From: Candidatus Chlorohelix allophototropha
GTDB lineage: Bacteria; Chloroflexota; Chloroflexia; Chloroheliales; Chloroheliaceae
Reading direction: 5' to 3'
Assembly: GCF_030389965.1 (NCBI RefSeq)
Contig: NZ_CP128399.1
Span: 1,426,001 to 1,490,000 of the forward strand
Length of the DNA: 64,000 nt
In this document: one piece after another, positions 9,191 through 18,419 of the stretch
Numbering within the stretch: position 1 is the first letter of the stretch
Layout: every line of letters starts with the position of its first letter
Translations under genes and position numbers: made by a program
Notes under the pieces: generated by a model
The model's database searches: none
Told to the model about the DNA's origin: nothing
What the model saw: the letters and a program-made list of their open reading frames with translations, nothing else

Positions 9191-10246
9191 ATGACCCTCA
9201 TGCGGGAAGAGATCTTTGACCAACCGGCTGCGCTGGAACGTGCCTGGAAACAAAACAGGATATTGGTGCGAGAAGTCGCGCGCAAACTAACTTCCTTCAA
9301 GCCTGAATTGGTCATGATTGCGGCACGCGGTAGTTCTGACAACGCTGCTATATATGCTCGCTACATTTTTGAAGCTTATGCCAGTTTACCGGTTTCGTTG
9401 GCGGCTCCGTCACTTTTCACACTGTACCGCCGCCCACCGAACCTGAAAAGGGCGTGGGTTATCGGTATTAGCCAATCGGGTACTTCGCCCGATATTGTAG
9501 AAGTCATCAGCGAGTCGGCGGCGCAAGGCGCATTCACACTCGCCATTACCAACGACCCTGAATCGGCACTGGCACATGCAGCCTCAATAGTTATGCCGTT
9601 GCATGCCGGGTCTGAAAAATCGGTAGCTGCTACCAAAACTTACACCAACGAGCTGATGTTGATGGCGATGCTTGCCGCCGAATTGGGCGATGATAACGGG
9701 CTACGAGTTGGGTTGGAGAGACTACCCGAAGCAATTAGCTCTGCGCTCAAGCTCGAAGATAAGATTACCAAAATAGCGCAACAACCGATATACCACGAGG
9801 CGAAGGATTATCTGGTGCTGGGACGTGGTTATAACTTCCCTACTGCTCTTGAAATCGCCCTCAAGCTGAAAGAATCGGCTTATATTTTCGCAGAACCCTA
9901 CTCCTCCGCGGATTTTCTACACGGACCTTTCGCTTTGGCGCAGAAAAGTCTGCCTGCTCTGTTGGTAGGCGCAAGTGGTCCCGCCGTACCGGGTTTATTG
10001 GATCTGGCGCGAAAGCTGATTGAGCGCGGGGTAGAGATTACAGCGGTAGGAGACGACCAGACTCTATTGCGTACCGCCACCCCTAACGGCGCCGCTTTAC
10101 CTGTCAATTTGCAGGGCATACCGGAAGCTTTAAGCCCGATTCCATGTGTAGTGCCGGGACAATTGCTGGCGTTACATCTGGCGCTTGCCCGAAACCTTGA
10201 CCCTGATAAACCGCGCGGCTTGAATAAAGTCACGCAAACCTACTAG
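9191..10246 (+). CDS. SIS-domain sugar-phosphate isomerase/deaminase (GlmS/AgaS-like)
   Basis: Two SIS domains in 351 residues and no glutaminase domain, so it matches the isomerase half of GlmS or stand-alone deaminases such as NagB-II/AgaS acting on amino-sugar phosphates. Motifs: MIAARGSSDNAAIYARY (first phosphate-binding loop), GISQSGTSPDIVE, the SEKSVAATKTYTNEL segment typical of GlmS-type isomerases, and in the second domain LVLGRGYNFPTALEIALKLKE plus the AEPYSSADFLHGPFAL stretch. The ATG at 9191 is preceded by GGAGGA; an in-frame ATG at 9200 is an alternative. It ends just before an intrinsic terminator. The exact substrate is not determined. Confidence 0.9.
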   Translation: MTLMREEIFDQPAALERAWKQNRILVREVARKLTSFKPELVMIAARGSSDNAAIYARYIFEAYASLPVSLAAPSLFTLYRRPPNLKRAWVIGISQSGTSPDIVEVISESAAQGAFTLAITNDPESALAHAASIVMPLHAGSEKSVAATKTYTNELMLMAMLAAELGDDNGLRVGLERLPEAISSALKLEDKITKIAQQPIYHEAKDYLVLGRGYNFPTALEIALKLKESAYIFAEPYSSADFLHGPFALAQKSLPALLVGASGPAVPGLLDLARKLIERGVEITAVGDDQTLLRTATPNGAALPVNLQGIPEALSPIPCVVPGQLLALHLALARNLDPDKPRGLNKVTQTY

Positions 10247-10253
10247 AAGTCGA

Positions 10254-10288
10254 CCCCCTTCTTTCTAAAAATTGAAGGGGGATTTTTT
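10254..10288 (+). terminator. intrinsic terminator of the SIS-domain gene
   Basis: Perfect 8-bp stem CCCCCTTC (10254-10261) with GAAGGGGG (10274-10281) and a 12-base loop, followed by ATTTTTT. It lies eight bases after the stop codon. Confidence 0.9.
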
Positions 10289-10679
10289 ACCCCGCGATTT
10301 CAGCCTACTTTGAGCTAATGGACCTCAGCTATACAGGATTCCATTAATTAAATTTTATGAATTTTTTAGGTGGAAGCCCTTTCAAGATTAAGCTACATTA
10401 TAAAATCTTTAGGGTTTTGTAAACAAAAGTTTATAAATATGTGGTGTGAAGTCATGATACAATTCTATTAGATAGTGATAACTCTATGAGGACATACAAA
10501 CGATGAATTATTACGACACAGAAATAAGCAAATCGGCAATTTCTAGTGCCGTAGTCGTTACAAGTAGTCTGATCTATAGAGTGGGTACTTGAAAATACGT
10601 GGGTTTTCAAAACACTAGTTGGTATGTAACTGCCTGAGGTGAATAAGCTTAAAACTATTAACCCATAAGGAAGTTAGCG
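10289..10679. other. intergenic region upstream of the first HEAT-repeat gene
   Basis: About 390 bases, AT-rich, expected to hold the promoter of the HEAT-repeat gene at 10680. One short frame (ATG at 10503, stop ending 10592, 29 codons, AGGA about ten bases upstream) could encode a tiny peptide but has no recognisable features and may be chance. Nothing else was identified. Confidence 0.35.
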
Positions 10680-11303
10680 ATGAAAAATAATTCACAAGGG
10701 CAGAATATCTACTTGAATGGGGCTGATTCAATGCTTTATGCACCACAAGCCAGAAAAATAAATGTGCGAGGAAATCTTTTTCACGCTCATACCGTGGGTG
10801 ATAGCACAAGTTACCCACAGACAAGCAGCATTAACCACCTGATTGATTCGCTACGGCATGAAGATTGGGGAGTGCGCCAGAATTCTGCGAAAAAACTAGG
10901 GGAGCTTGCAAATAAGCATGCCCTTGAACCGCTTATAAAAACCTTGCGTGACGATAAGGATAGTTTTGTGCGATACCGCGCCGCCGAGGCGCTAGGTAAA
11001 ATCGCAAACAAGCGCGCTGTGGATGTCCTGATAAATGCTTTGTACGACCCGGATTTATTTGTGCGCCGCACCGCCATCGAAGCGCTGAGCATAATCAAAG
11101 ATTCACGCGCTATCAAGCCCTTGCTGTGCAAAATCAGCGGTGATGAGGAATGTAGCGTGTGCGAATCTGCTGCCGAGGCGTTGGCTAAAATCGGGGACCC
11201 GCGTACCTTGCCGGGATTAGAACAAATTATCAACAGCGATATTGATGAGGGGCGGAGAGCATTAGCCATCCATACCTTTGAAGTAATTAAAGCACGAAGA
11301 TAA
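10680..11303 (+). CDS. HEAT-repeat protein (PBS-lyase-type repeats)
   Basis: Solenoid protein of 207 residues. An N-terminal region of about 50 residues without clear fold precedes about five HEAT/PBS-lyase repeats of roughly 31 residues each (pattern HALEPLIKTLRDDKDSFVRYRAAEALGKIAN). Such repeats are protein-interaction scaffolds; no catalytic residue is visible. RBS AAGGAAG lies before the ATG. The last 24 codons are nearly identical in DNA to the end of the longer HEAT gene at 12558, showing a recent shared origin. Followed by an intrinsic terminator. Confidence 0.85.
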   Translation: MKNNSQGQNIYLNGADSMLYAPQARKINVRGNLFHAHTVGDSTSYPQTSSINHLIDSLRHEDWGVRQNSAKKLGELANKHALEPLIKTLRDDKDSFVRYRAAEALGKIANKRAVDVLINALYDPDLFVRRTAIEALSIIKDSRAIKPLLCKISGDEECSVCESAAEALAKIGDPRTLPGLEQIINSDIDEGRRALAIHTFEVIKARR

Positions 11304-11328
11304 TCCGGCAAAATCACAACATTGGCAT

Positions 11329-11356
11329 GGGGGTCTTTGCCCCCCTTTTCTTTTTC
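11329..11356 (+). terminator. intrinsic terminator of the short HEAT-repeat gene
   Basis: GGGGG (11329-11333) pairs with CCCCC (within 11340-11345) around a 6-base loop, followed by a T-rich tail. Confidence 0.8.
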
Positions 11357-11506
11357 ATACGATTTAAGCGTTACCTACTGCACCCGGATGGTAACGTTGG
11401 TGTAACCTCGCTTTTTTATAAGCGATTAATCTTTCCTTTAATGTTAGTGTGCTATTATTGATAGTAAATTATCAGTTTTAAATATATCAGTTTAATCTTG
11501 AAGCAC

Positions 11507-12568
11507 ATGGACGAGCAAATTTTCAACCACGCCATCGCAATAGCCAAACACGGGTTTAAAGCCGAAGCTCATTCTATTTTGCTCAAATTGGCGCAAGCCA
11601 ACCCCAACGACATCAACCTGTTGTTATGGCTGGCTTACACCGCCGATGATTTTGCCACTTCCAAAAATTACATTGAATCTGCTGTTCGGCTAGAACCAGA
11701 AAACCCGCTGATTTCACTGGCTGAATTGTGGCTGACCGATGCTCAAAAGAATGAGTTAAATCGAACAGCTATCCCTGACGAAGCAAAAGCAATAATTCAG
11801 GCGCAATCCGCAGAAGCAGAAGAACTTGCGCGAAAAAAAGTAGAACTGGCAGAACTGGAATCACGGTTGGTGCAACTTGAGCAAGACCTCGCTACTATTG
11901 AAGCCGAGTTGCGCGAGTTTGAAAACCTGTATTTAAGCATAGTCGGTAAAAAGCTGGCGGAACTTGACGCGCTTACCGCCCAGATTGCCGAAATAGTGGC
12001 GCGGCAACAGCCCTTTAACCCAGTTGCCACCGAAACGGCAGAACAAGCGCGTGCCAAAGCGCAAGAATCGGCGCAAGCTACCGAAGAAGCGCAGGAACGA
12101 GTTGAAAAGCAACCGAAGTTCCAGCCTAGCGAAGATATTAAACAGTTATATCGCAAGGCTGCCAAGCTGATTCATCCTGACCTTGCCGATAATGAGTCAG
12201 AGCGGGAGAAGCGCACTCGACTTATGGCGGAAGTTAATCGCTGTTACGCGGAAGGGAACGCTGCCGGATTGCAGCAAATACTAGAACACTGGCAAGATAG
12301 CGCGGAATCTGTGCCAGGCGCAGTAACAAAGGCAGAGTTGGAGCGCATTCTTCGCAAGATAGCGCATGTCAAAAACCGGATTGCGGAAATCGAAACCACC
12401 CTATCGCAACTAAAGGAAAGTGAAATCTACACGCTGAAATTGCAGTCGGAAGCAGCAAAAGCGGAAGGCATTGACCTGCTGCAAGTAATGGCAGAGCAGC
12501 TAAGCGTTGAGATTGAACAGGCGCGAATACAGCTAACCCAATTGCAGGAGGCAGAAGATGAGCGATAA
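11507..12568 (+). CDS. TPR-like / coiled-coil protein with internal J-domain
   Basis: Three visible parts. The N-terminus (about residues 1-70) looks like TPR helices (AIAIAKHGFKAEAHSILLKLAQANP). A long Glu/Ala-rich coiled coil follows at about 95-150. A J-domain-like segment then spans roughly 205-260 (DIKQLYRKAAKLIHPDLADN, with the diagnostic HPD), followed by a second coiled coil. J-domains stimulate Hsp70 ATPases, so a co-chaperone or assembly role is inferred. ATG at 11507 is preferred; an in-frame TTG three codons upstream is possible and neither has a strong ribosome site. It overlaps the next HEAT gene by 11 bases, so the two are co-translated. Confidence 0.75.
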   Translation: MDEQIFNHAIAIAKHGFKAEAHSILLKLAQANPNDINLLLWLAYTADDFATSKNYIESAVRLEPENPLISLAELWLTDAQKNELNRTAIPDEAKAIIQAQSAEAEELARKKVELAELESRLVQLEQDLATIEAELREFENLYLSIVGKKLAELDALTAQIAEIVARQQPFNPVATETAEQARAKAQESAQATEEAQERVEKQPKFQPSEDIKQLYRKAAKLIHPDLADNESEREKRTRLMAEVNRCYAEGNAAGLQQILEHWQDSAESVPGAVTKAELERILRKIAHVKNRIAEIETTLSQLKESEIYTLKLQSEAAKAEGIDLLQVMAEQLSVEIEQARIQLTQLQEAEDER

Positions 12569-13679
12569 ACCGGACGAGCGAAATGACATAATCCCCTCTG
12601 TCCCGGCAGGACGCTATGTAGTACGCTCGGAGAGACTTATCGGGCGCGGGCTGGAACTGGCTAACTCCATTCTCAACAAACCCGCCCGCCCCGCTATACT
12701 GGACGAAATTGACCGCTTGATTGCCCAAATCCCAAAAGATCGTTGCGAGTGTCGGCAACTCAGCTTTGATTTCTGTGATGATGGTAAATATAACCGTTCC
12801 GTTGTTGAAGCATTGGTCGAAATTGGTGAATCATCTGTGTTGCCTCTCATCAACGCCCTCAACGATGAGGATAGCTTTGTGCGTGGAAAGGCTGCCGAAG
12901 CGTTAGGTAAAATAGGAGACCCTCGCGCGGTAGAACCACTTATCCTTGCCCTTAACGATGAGGATAGCTTTGTGCATTACCTTGCTGCCATAGCGTTGGG
13001 CGAAATTGGCGACCAGCGTGCTGTGCCGCCGCTTATTGCCGATCTAATTGAGAGCGGGAATACAGAGGAAAGTGCTGCTGCCGAAGCACTAGGTAAATTC
13101 GGCGAACCAGTTATGCTGCTTCTTACCCATACCCTTAAGGATGAGGATAGTAGTATGCGTTACTGGGCTGCTTGGACTTTGGGTAAAATTAAGAACCCTC
13201 GTGCCATAGAACCACTTATCTATACACTCAGCGATGAGAATTTTGAAGTGATTGAAGCTGCTGCCGATGCATTAGCCGGTTTCGGTGAATTATCTGTGCT
13301 ACCCCTTATTAACGCTCTCAAGATTAACAATATCGGGATATATTCCTGGTCAGCCCGTGCGTTGGGTAGAATCAAAGATCCTCGTGCTGTACCACCCCTT
13401 ATCGCCGCACTTAGAGATGAGGAGGATAGCAACGTGCGTTACCGGATTACCTGGGCGCTGGGCGAGATTGGTGATCGCCGTGCTGTCGAGCATCTTATTC
13501 TCGCTCTTAACGATGAAGATAGCGAGGTATGTTTTGCCGCAGCCGGAGCGTTGGTTAAAATCGGGGACTCGCGTGCCTTGCCGGAACTGCAACAAATTAT
13601 CAACAGCGATATTGATGAGAGGCGGAGAGCATTAGCCCTCCATACCTTTGAAGTAATTAAAGCTCACCGCTTAAATTAA
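12558..13679 (+). CDS. HEAT-repeat protein, long paralogue
   Basis: Solenoid of 373 residues: an N-terminal region of about 75 residues with CECRQLSFDFC, then about nine HEAT/PBS-lyase repeats, many of the form LNDEDSFVRGKAAEALGKIGD. The RBS AGGAGG (12546-12551) fits the ATG at 12558, which overlaps the J-domain gene by 11 bases. The final 73 bp (13591-13663) differ from the end of the short HEAT gene (11221-11293) at only two positions. Pairing with a J-domain protein suggests a scaffold or client-binding role, which is an inference. The stop overlaps the convergent phosphatase gene by nine bases. Confidence 0.87.
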   Translation: MSDKPDERNDIIPSVPAGRYVVRSERLIGRGLELANSILNKPARPAILDEIDRLIAQIPKDRCECRQLSFDFCDDGKYNRSVVEALVEIGESSVLPLINALNDEDSFVRGKAAEALGKIGDPRAVEPLILALNDEDSFVHYLAAIALGEIGDQRAVPPLIADLIESGNTEESAAAEALGKFGEPVMLLLTHTLKDEDSSMRYWAAWTLGKIKNPRAIEPLIYTLSDENFEVIEAAADALAGFGELSVLPLINALKINNIGIYSWSARALGRIKDPRAVPPLIAALRDEEDSNVRYRITWALGEIGDRRAVEHLILALNDEDSEVCFAAAGALVKIGDSRALPELQQIINSDIDERRRALALHTFEVIKAHRLN

Positions 13680-14708
13680 TCCCCTATCCCGTAGCGACTT
13701 GAGCAAAAGCGGCTCGATTTGCGCCCGAATGGCAGCGTTGGCGTATCCCACCCAACTAACGTCCGTCTCCACATTCAGGGGCGGATTGAGCGACTGACCA
13801 TACTCGTCCGTAATAATTACGCCCATCTCACGCGCTATCAACTCGGTACACACATCGTAAGGATGGCAGCAAATGCCAAGCCGAAAGCCCTTTTTCAGCA
13901 CGACTTGCTCTAAGAGGGGACGAATATCGGCAGTAAAGCGATCATGCCCGGAGAGCAATTCGTAAAACTGCCCCGCGCTAGAGGTGTACTGATCCTCGAA
14001 ACAGTGAGTCTTGCCAGGAAGGGGCGCACCGAGCGCCGCGAACACAATCTCATCGTCAATTGCTGCCAACTCCGCGCGAGTGCCGGGGAAAAAGCGCACC
14101 ACCTGAGCGTAACCATGCCGAATAGTAGCGCTATGGCTAGGGCGCAAAGTTATCGGCTGTACCTCTCCGCTCAAGCGGTTGTAGCGTTGCGCGAAATAGC
14201 CGTCGCCTCGGATAGCCCATAGCTCATCGCAAAGGTGCTGCTTTACCAACGGCAATTCCGTTTGAACGGCGAACTCGATGTCCTGCAAGCGTGTATCCTC
14301 GCCCAAGTTCGGAGCAACCCCGGTCAGAACCCATGCGCTGCGCTTTTGGTACATGATACAGCGCGTTCCGTCTATCGGGTCAACGATGATACGCACTTCC
14401 GCCTGTTCGGGCGTGATGCCACGCGGCAGAGGCAAACGCCCTTCACCAAAGCCTGTATCGTGCAAACCTTCCGCAATCAGTAGCATGGGGCGTTCGGGCG
14501 CAACTACACGCTCGAAAAACTCCACCAGCTTTTCCTCACTCACCCGGTCAATCGCGAAAATTGTATCGCCTTCGTAAGCGTGGTCGTCACCCTCCACTGC
14601 GGAAAGCTGCTCTAAGGCAACCGCTTCGGTTTGCGCCACCACCGCCGCCCTGATTTGCCGATGCAACTCACGAATCTGCTCCAGCAAATGCGCTCTATCT
14701 CGAATCAT
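13671..14708 (-). CDS. inositol-monophosphatase-family protein
   Basis: Metal-dependent phosphatase family (IMPase/FBPase/CysQ fold), 345 residues. The signature IIVDPIDGTR (about residues 117-126 from the chosen start) supplies the metal-binding Asp residues; an upstream EGDTIFAIDRVSEE segment and a C-terminal CCHPYDVCTELIAREMG block match the family layout, though the latter is divergent. Start ATG 14708 has GGAG seven bases upstream on the coding strand; an upstream in-frame start would lie inside the neighbouring terminator hairpin. The substrate (inositol-P, PAP or fructose-1,6-P2) cannot be told from the sequence. It converges on the HEAT gene. Confidence 0.8.
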   Translation of the reverse strand: MIRDRAHLLEQIRELHRQIRAAVVAQTEAVALEQLSAVEGDDHAYEGDTIFAIDRVSEEKLVEFFERVVAPERPMLLIAEGLHDTGFGEGRLPLPRGITPEQAEVRIIVDPIDGTRCIMYQKRSAWVLTGVAPNLGEDTRLQDIEFAVQTELPLVKQHLCDELWAIRGDGYFAQRYNRLSGEVQPITLRPSHSATIRHGYAQVVRFFPGTRAELAAIDDEIVFAALGAPLPGKTHCFEDQYTSSAGQFYELLSGHDRFTADIRPLLEQVVLKKGFRLGICCHPYDVCTELIAREMGVIITDEYGQSLNPPLNVETDVSWVGYANAAIRAQIEPLLLKSLRDRGLI

Positions 14709-14721
14709 GTTTAGGCTCCGT

Positions 14722-14760
14722 ATAAATAAAAATAGGCTCCGGCATGACACCGAAGCCTAT
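14722..14760 (-). terminator. intrinsic terminator of the propeller-protein gene
   Basis: Hairpin 14732-14760 (ATAGGCTTCGG arms with one mismatch). Read leftwards it is followed by TATTTTTATTT, so it terminates the leftward gene ending at 14785. Confidence 0.8.
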
Positions 14761-14784
14761 CATAATGGTTTTACGTTTCAAACG

Positions 14785-16863
14785 CTACTTAACTATATAG
14801 AGTTTGCCATCGCTGTTACCGATGTAAACCCGACCATTCGCGACTACTGGCGAGTTGTTGCCGAAACCGCTCAGCCCATTGACCAACTGGTTTGCATTGG
14901 CAGAGTTTGCCGCTTCCACCTGATACAATATGCCGTTGCTGGTGCCGAAGTAGATAAACCCATCTACTAACGCAATAGCTCCGGCAGGGTTGCCGCTCGC
15001 CCCAAAGACGAAGCGATTAACATCCCCCAAATTTGAAGCGTTAATACCATAAACCTTGTTTGCGGTGTCCACCCCAAAGTAAACCTTATCCGCCGTCACT
15101 GCCGGTACTGAGCTAATCGTGCCATCTAGCGTCACATCTTTGATGGTAGTGCCGGAACTATTCAAGGCAGTTAGGGTAGCGCCATTTGGCACGTACAACG
15201 TGTTATTGGCGTAAGCCATCGTCAAAATTATGGGGTTCAGGGCTGGCTTAGTCCAAGTGGCAACTTCGCTGCCGTTCGAGGTCTGGAAAGCATAAACCTT
15301 GCCATTAGTAGAACCAACGAAGAGATTGCCGCCATAGGCAAAGATCGGACCACTTGCCAAAACACCCAGAGGAACAGATTGCCAGACCTGTACACCATCT
15401 GACAAACGGATTGCTAGCAAGCGACCACTGGCAGTATTGAAGTAGAGGTTAGTACCATCGGTAATTGCTGCACCTACCACTGCACCAAAAGACGCGCCGG
15501 CATTGCTGGGGGTTGTCCAAACAGAAGTACCATCAGCCAACTTGATGGCATGCATATTGCCATTGTCATCTCCGATGTAAACCACGCCATTGTACAGGAT
15601 CGGAGTAGCAAAGGAGATAGGCGGAACAGTGCCGGAAGCGGGGTAAATCCACTTCTGGGTCAGGTCATTCAGGCTAGCAGTTAGGTTCAACGCCACTACG
15701 CCCTTATTATTAGTAGCGTACACCGCGATACTTTGGTCGCTGTTCACTACCGGCGAACTAGCAGAGATACCGGCTGCGCCCACCGAATAACCTCGGAAGT
15801 TCGCAATACCACCGGGCGAACCGCCCACCGGTTTAGCGCCGGTTTTATGGTAAGGGGCGCGGAACTGGCTGAAGTCCTGCGGGAAAGGTTGGGGCGCAGG
15901 AGTCGGAGTAGCGGTAGGGGTTGGTGTAGGGGTTGGAGTACCGCCGCCGCCACCCAATACATAACGCCACTTGTAATAATGCTGCCCTACGTTACCCATT
16001 TCTACTTCAAATCCGGCTGCATTTCCGGGGGTATAGGTCAGTACACGACGCTCAAATAACTGTACTAGTACCGGCTTGGTAACGCCACCGACAACCGCCT
16101 GAACCCAGTAAGCTTCAGAAACAGGTCGTCCGGTAACATACACTGAATTGCCGAAGAAAACTGCCCCATCTACAAACGCGCTGCCGTTCCAAATTTTACC
16201 GTTGCGATTGCCGAAATTCACGAACACATCGGCAATATTGTGACGGGTAGTGTCATCATAGCCGCTATAGGTGCGTTGTTCGGGCGGGGTATAAGTACCA
16301 ACGTTTCCGGCTTTATCGATCTGGGTGTTGATAAGACCACCATTAGCCCTATCTTTGCCGTTCTCGCTGCCGTTGAAAGTTACCACATTCTTGAAGCTGG
16401 CATAGGTAGGGGCAACCGAGTTCTGCCCACCATCATTAGGATCACCGGCAACTTGCACAGTGCTAGGAGTAAACTGAGTAAAGTCAGTATCGCTAATCTG
16501 TTGCTTTCCGGTGACAAGCTCTTTAACCAGCAAGCCGGTGGTCACATAGAACAAGTCGCTCGGATTAGCGGAGGGGTTGTTCACTTCCATACGAGCTTTA
16601 TCGAAATATTGCACCTTGCGAGTTGCGCCACCGTAAGGCTCGTTGGTTATAGCCGCAGCACCTAACACGATAGGACCCCACGTAAAGCCACGTCCTACTC
16701 CGGGGATTTCATCCACGGGCTTGTCAATCCGATTCCAAGTATTACTAAAGCCGGGGTCATTAAAGCTGATGTTCATAGCCGAACTGCTAACAGCAGGCAA
16801 CAATGTAGCTAGAATAGCTGCCAGTAAAACGACAAGTGACAGGAACAAATACTTCTTTTTCAC
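14785..16863 (-). CDS. secreted PQQ-type beta-propeller protein with Pro-Thr linker
   Basis: Exported protein of 692 residues. An N-terminal signal peptide (VKKKYLFLSLVVLLAAILA) leads into a region (about 30-325) ending in an LFERRVLTYTP ... GNVGQHYYKWRY module. Then comes a GGGG plus PTPTPTPTATPTP linker, and a C-terminal seven- to eight-bladed PQQ-like propeller (repeats such as VVYIGDDNGNMHAIKLADG and LFVGSTNGKVYAFQTSNG). No PQQ-dehydrogenase catalytic residues are evident, so a binding or structural cell-surface role is likelier. I chose GTG at 16863: GGAG lies eight bases before it and it opens directly onto the signal peptide. A terminator follows. Confidence 0.85.
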   Translation of the reverse strand: MKKKYLFLSLVVLLAAILATLLPAVSSSAMNISFNDPGFSNTWNRIDKPVDEIPGVGRGFTWGPIVLGAAAITNEPYGGATRKVQYFDKARMEVNNPSANPSDLFYVTTGLLVKELVTGKQQISDTDFTQFTPSTVQVAGDPNDGGQNSVAPTYASFKNVVTFNGSENGKDRANGGLINTQIDKAGNVGTYTPPEQRTYSGYDDTTRHNIADVFVNFGNRNGKIWNGSAFVDGAVFFGNSVYVTGRPVSEAYWVQAVVGGVTKPVLVQLFERRVLTYTPGNAAGFEVEMGNVGQHYYKWRYVLGGGGGTPTPTPTPTATPTPAPQPFPQDFSQFRAPYHKTGAKPVGGSPGGIANFRGYSVGAAGISASSPVVNSDQSIAVYATNNKGVVALNLTASLNDLTQKWIYPASGTVPPISFATPILYNGVVYIGDDNGNMHAIKLADGTSVWTTPSNAGASFGAVVGAAITDGTNLYFNTASGRLLAIRLSDGVQVWQSVPLGVLASGPIFAYGGNLFVGSTNGKVYAFQTSNGSEVATWTKPALNPIILTMAYANNTLYVPNGATLTALNSSGTTIKDVTLDGTISSVPAVTADKVYFGVDTANKVYGINASNLGDVNRFVFGASGNPAGAIALVDGFIYFGTSNGILYQVEAANSANANQLVNGLSGFGNNSPVVANGRVYIGNSDGKLYIVK

Positions 16864-17317
16864 TAAAGAGGTCTCCTTCCTTTTCATTTGCAGAATAAAT
16901 AAACGCCACTTCACTTGCATAATAAGATAACGAATTAACATGCAAATGGTTTTATTTTGGACTATTCGGAAATAATATGCTAGTGTTAACATTATACATA
17001 TAATTATTTGAATTAGTGTCAATCATCCAAGCAATTCTGTCAGATACCACTAGCAGGGGTGAAAGCTCGAATCGGTCGATTTTTAATGTTCAAGGCTGAA
17101 TATTATGTATTGACTACAAAATTGTAATATAAAATTATAATAACCCTACCAAAATACTATCGTTACAATACAGAACCTCTGATAAACTATTAGAAGTAAT
17201 ATGGGTTCTTATAGTATTCAGGGTTTTTCACTAATATGTAAAAAACCAGGCAAGGATACATCTGCTTGCCAGTAAATTACCCATCAAGTGAAAATTCTGA
17301 TGATTTTAATTAATTAG
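16864..17317. other. intergenic region between divergent propeller and glycosyltransferase genes
   Basis: About 450 strongly AT-rich bases that must contain two divergent promoters. No coding sequence, structured RNA or strong inverted repeat was identified. Confidence 0.4.
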
Positions 17318-18415
17318 ATGTCAAAACAAAGAACAACCGGGCACGTTACATCTTTCGTTTTACAGAATCCGGATATTGTTAAAACGAGTCGAAATCTAAT
17401 AGATGGTATAACCCCGAGTAGTGATGGAATAGCTCGAACACGTAGCCAAATCATTTCGGTTGTAATTCCCACACGCAACCGGATAGACCAGATTGAACAT
17501 GCGCTCGCCTCAATCTTGGAGGGCACACGACTGCCCCTTGAAATTATTGTAGTAGATCAAAGTAATCCTGAGCTTGTTCCGGCTTTAGCAGAGGTGGTAC
17601 AGTCTGTAACTCGGCAACACGGTTTTAGCTTACTTGCCGAAACAGAGTGCTTTCCGCTGGTCAGATTTATTCACAGCGATACGGTTGGCGCAGGTACAAA
17701 CCGTAATCTGGGGGCAGCAGCAGCACATGGCGAGATTATCCTTTTTATGGATGATGATTGCCTAGCCGGCAACGACTGGATTGAGATGGTAGAGCAGGAA
17801 TATAGTCAGCATGCTGACATACAAGCGGTTTACGGACGAATTTTGCCTCCGATGACTATTAAACGCAACGGCACTGAAATTGGAAGACGCAGCACCGAAC
17901 GTCGAGTATTTGATCGCCCGGTTAAGCCTTGGCATATCGGCAGCGGTGGAAATATGAGTTTCCGGCGTGAGGCTTTCTTGAAGTGCGGCGGCTTCGACGA
18001 AGTTATGAATATCGGCGGCGCACTGGGAACCTTTGAAGACCTCGATATTGGCTACCGACTGTTGCGCAGGGGCTTGAAAATAGTTTATACCGGCAAGTCG
18101 CTGGTTTACCACGATAGCAAAAAAGATTTCGAGCAACAAATACGAACTGAAAAAAGCTATGGCAAAGGGGTGGGCGCAGCAACCGCCAAATATTTGCGGT
18201 GCGGTTGGGTTAGCGCACTGCTGGTACTTTGGCAATGGTATTGGCACATGGCGATACGGCGCACATTTGCCGGGATACTAAAGTGGCATAGCATTAAGGT
18301 AGTACGGTTAGCGCTTCTGCAATTCTGGTATCCTTTTGTTGGATTAATTGAAGGGTTGACATGGCCGCTTGACCGTGTACATCATCTGTATCAACCCAAA
18401 GTAAGCGATTCTTGA
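17318..18415 (+). CDS. family 2 glycosyltransferase
   Basis: GT-A-fold glycosyltransferase of 365 residues. The nucleotide-sugar pocket is seen as ISVVIPTRNRIDQIEHALAS (about 46-65) with IIVVDQSN; the DxD-type metal site is LFMDDDCLAGNDW (about 145-157); a second catalytic block reads GGNMSFRREAFLKCGGFDE and GTFEDLDIGYRLLRRG (ED motif). The C-terminal about 70 residues are hydrophobic and Trp-rich, suggesting membrane association. The first 40 residues precede the domain and the start lacks a strong ribosome site, so the N-terminus is uncertain. Acceptor and sugar are unknown. It converges with the FHA gene, four bases apart. Confidence 0.88.
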   Translation: MSKQRTTGHVTSFVLQNPDIVKTSRNLIDGITPSSDGIARTRSQIISVVIPTRNRIDQIEHALASILEGTRLPLEIIVVDQSNPELVPALAEVVQSVTRQHGFSLLAETECFPLVRFIHSDTVGAGTNRNLGAAAAHGEIILFMDDDCLAGNDWIEMVEQEYSQHADIQAVYGRILPPMTIKRNGTEIGRRSTERRVFDRPVKPWHIGSGGNMSFRREAFLKCGGFDEVMNIGGALGTFEDLDIGYRLLRRGLKIVYTGKSLVYHDSKKDFEQQIRTEKSYGKGVGAATAKYLRCGWVSALLVLWQWYWHMAIRRTFAGILKWHSIKVVRLALLQFWYPFVGLIEGLTWPLDRVHHLYQPKVSDS

Positions 18416-18419
18416 TGGT

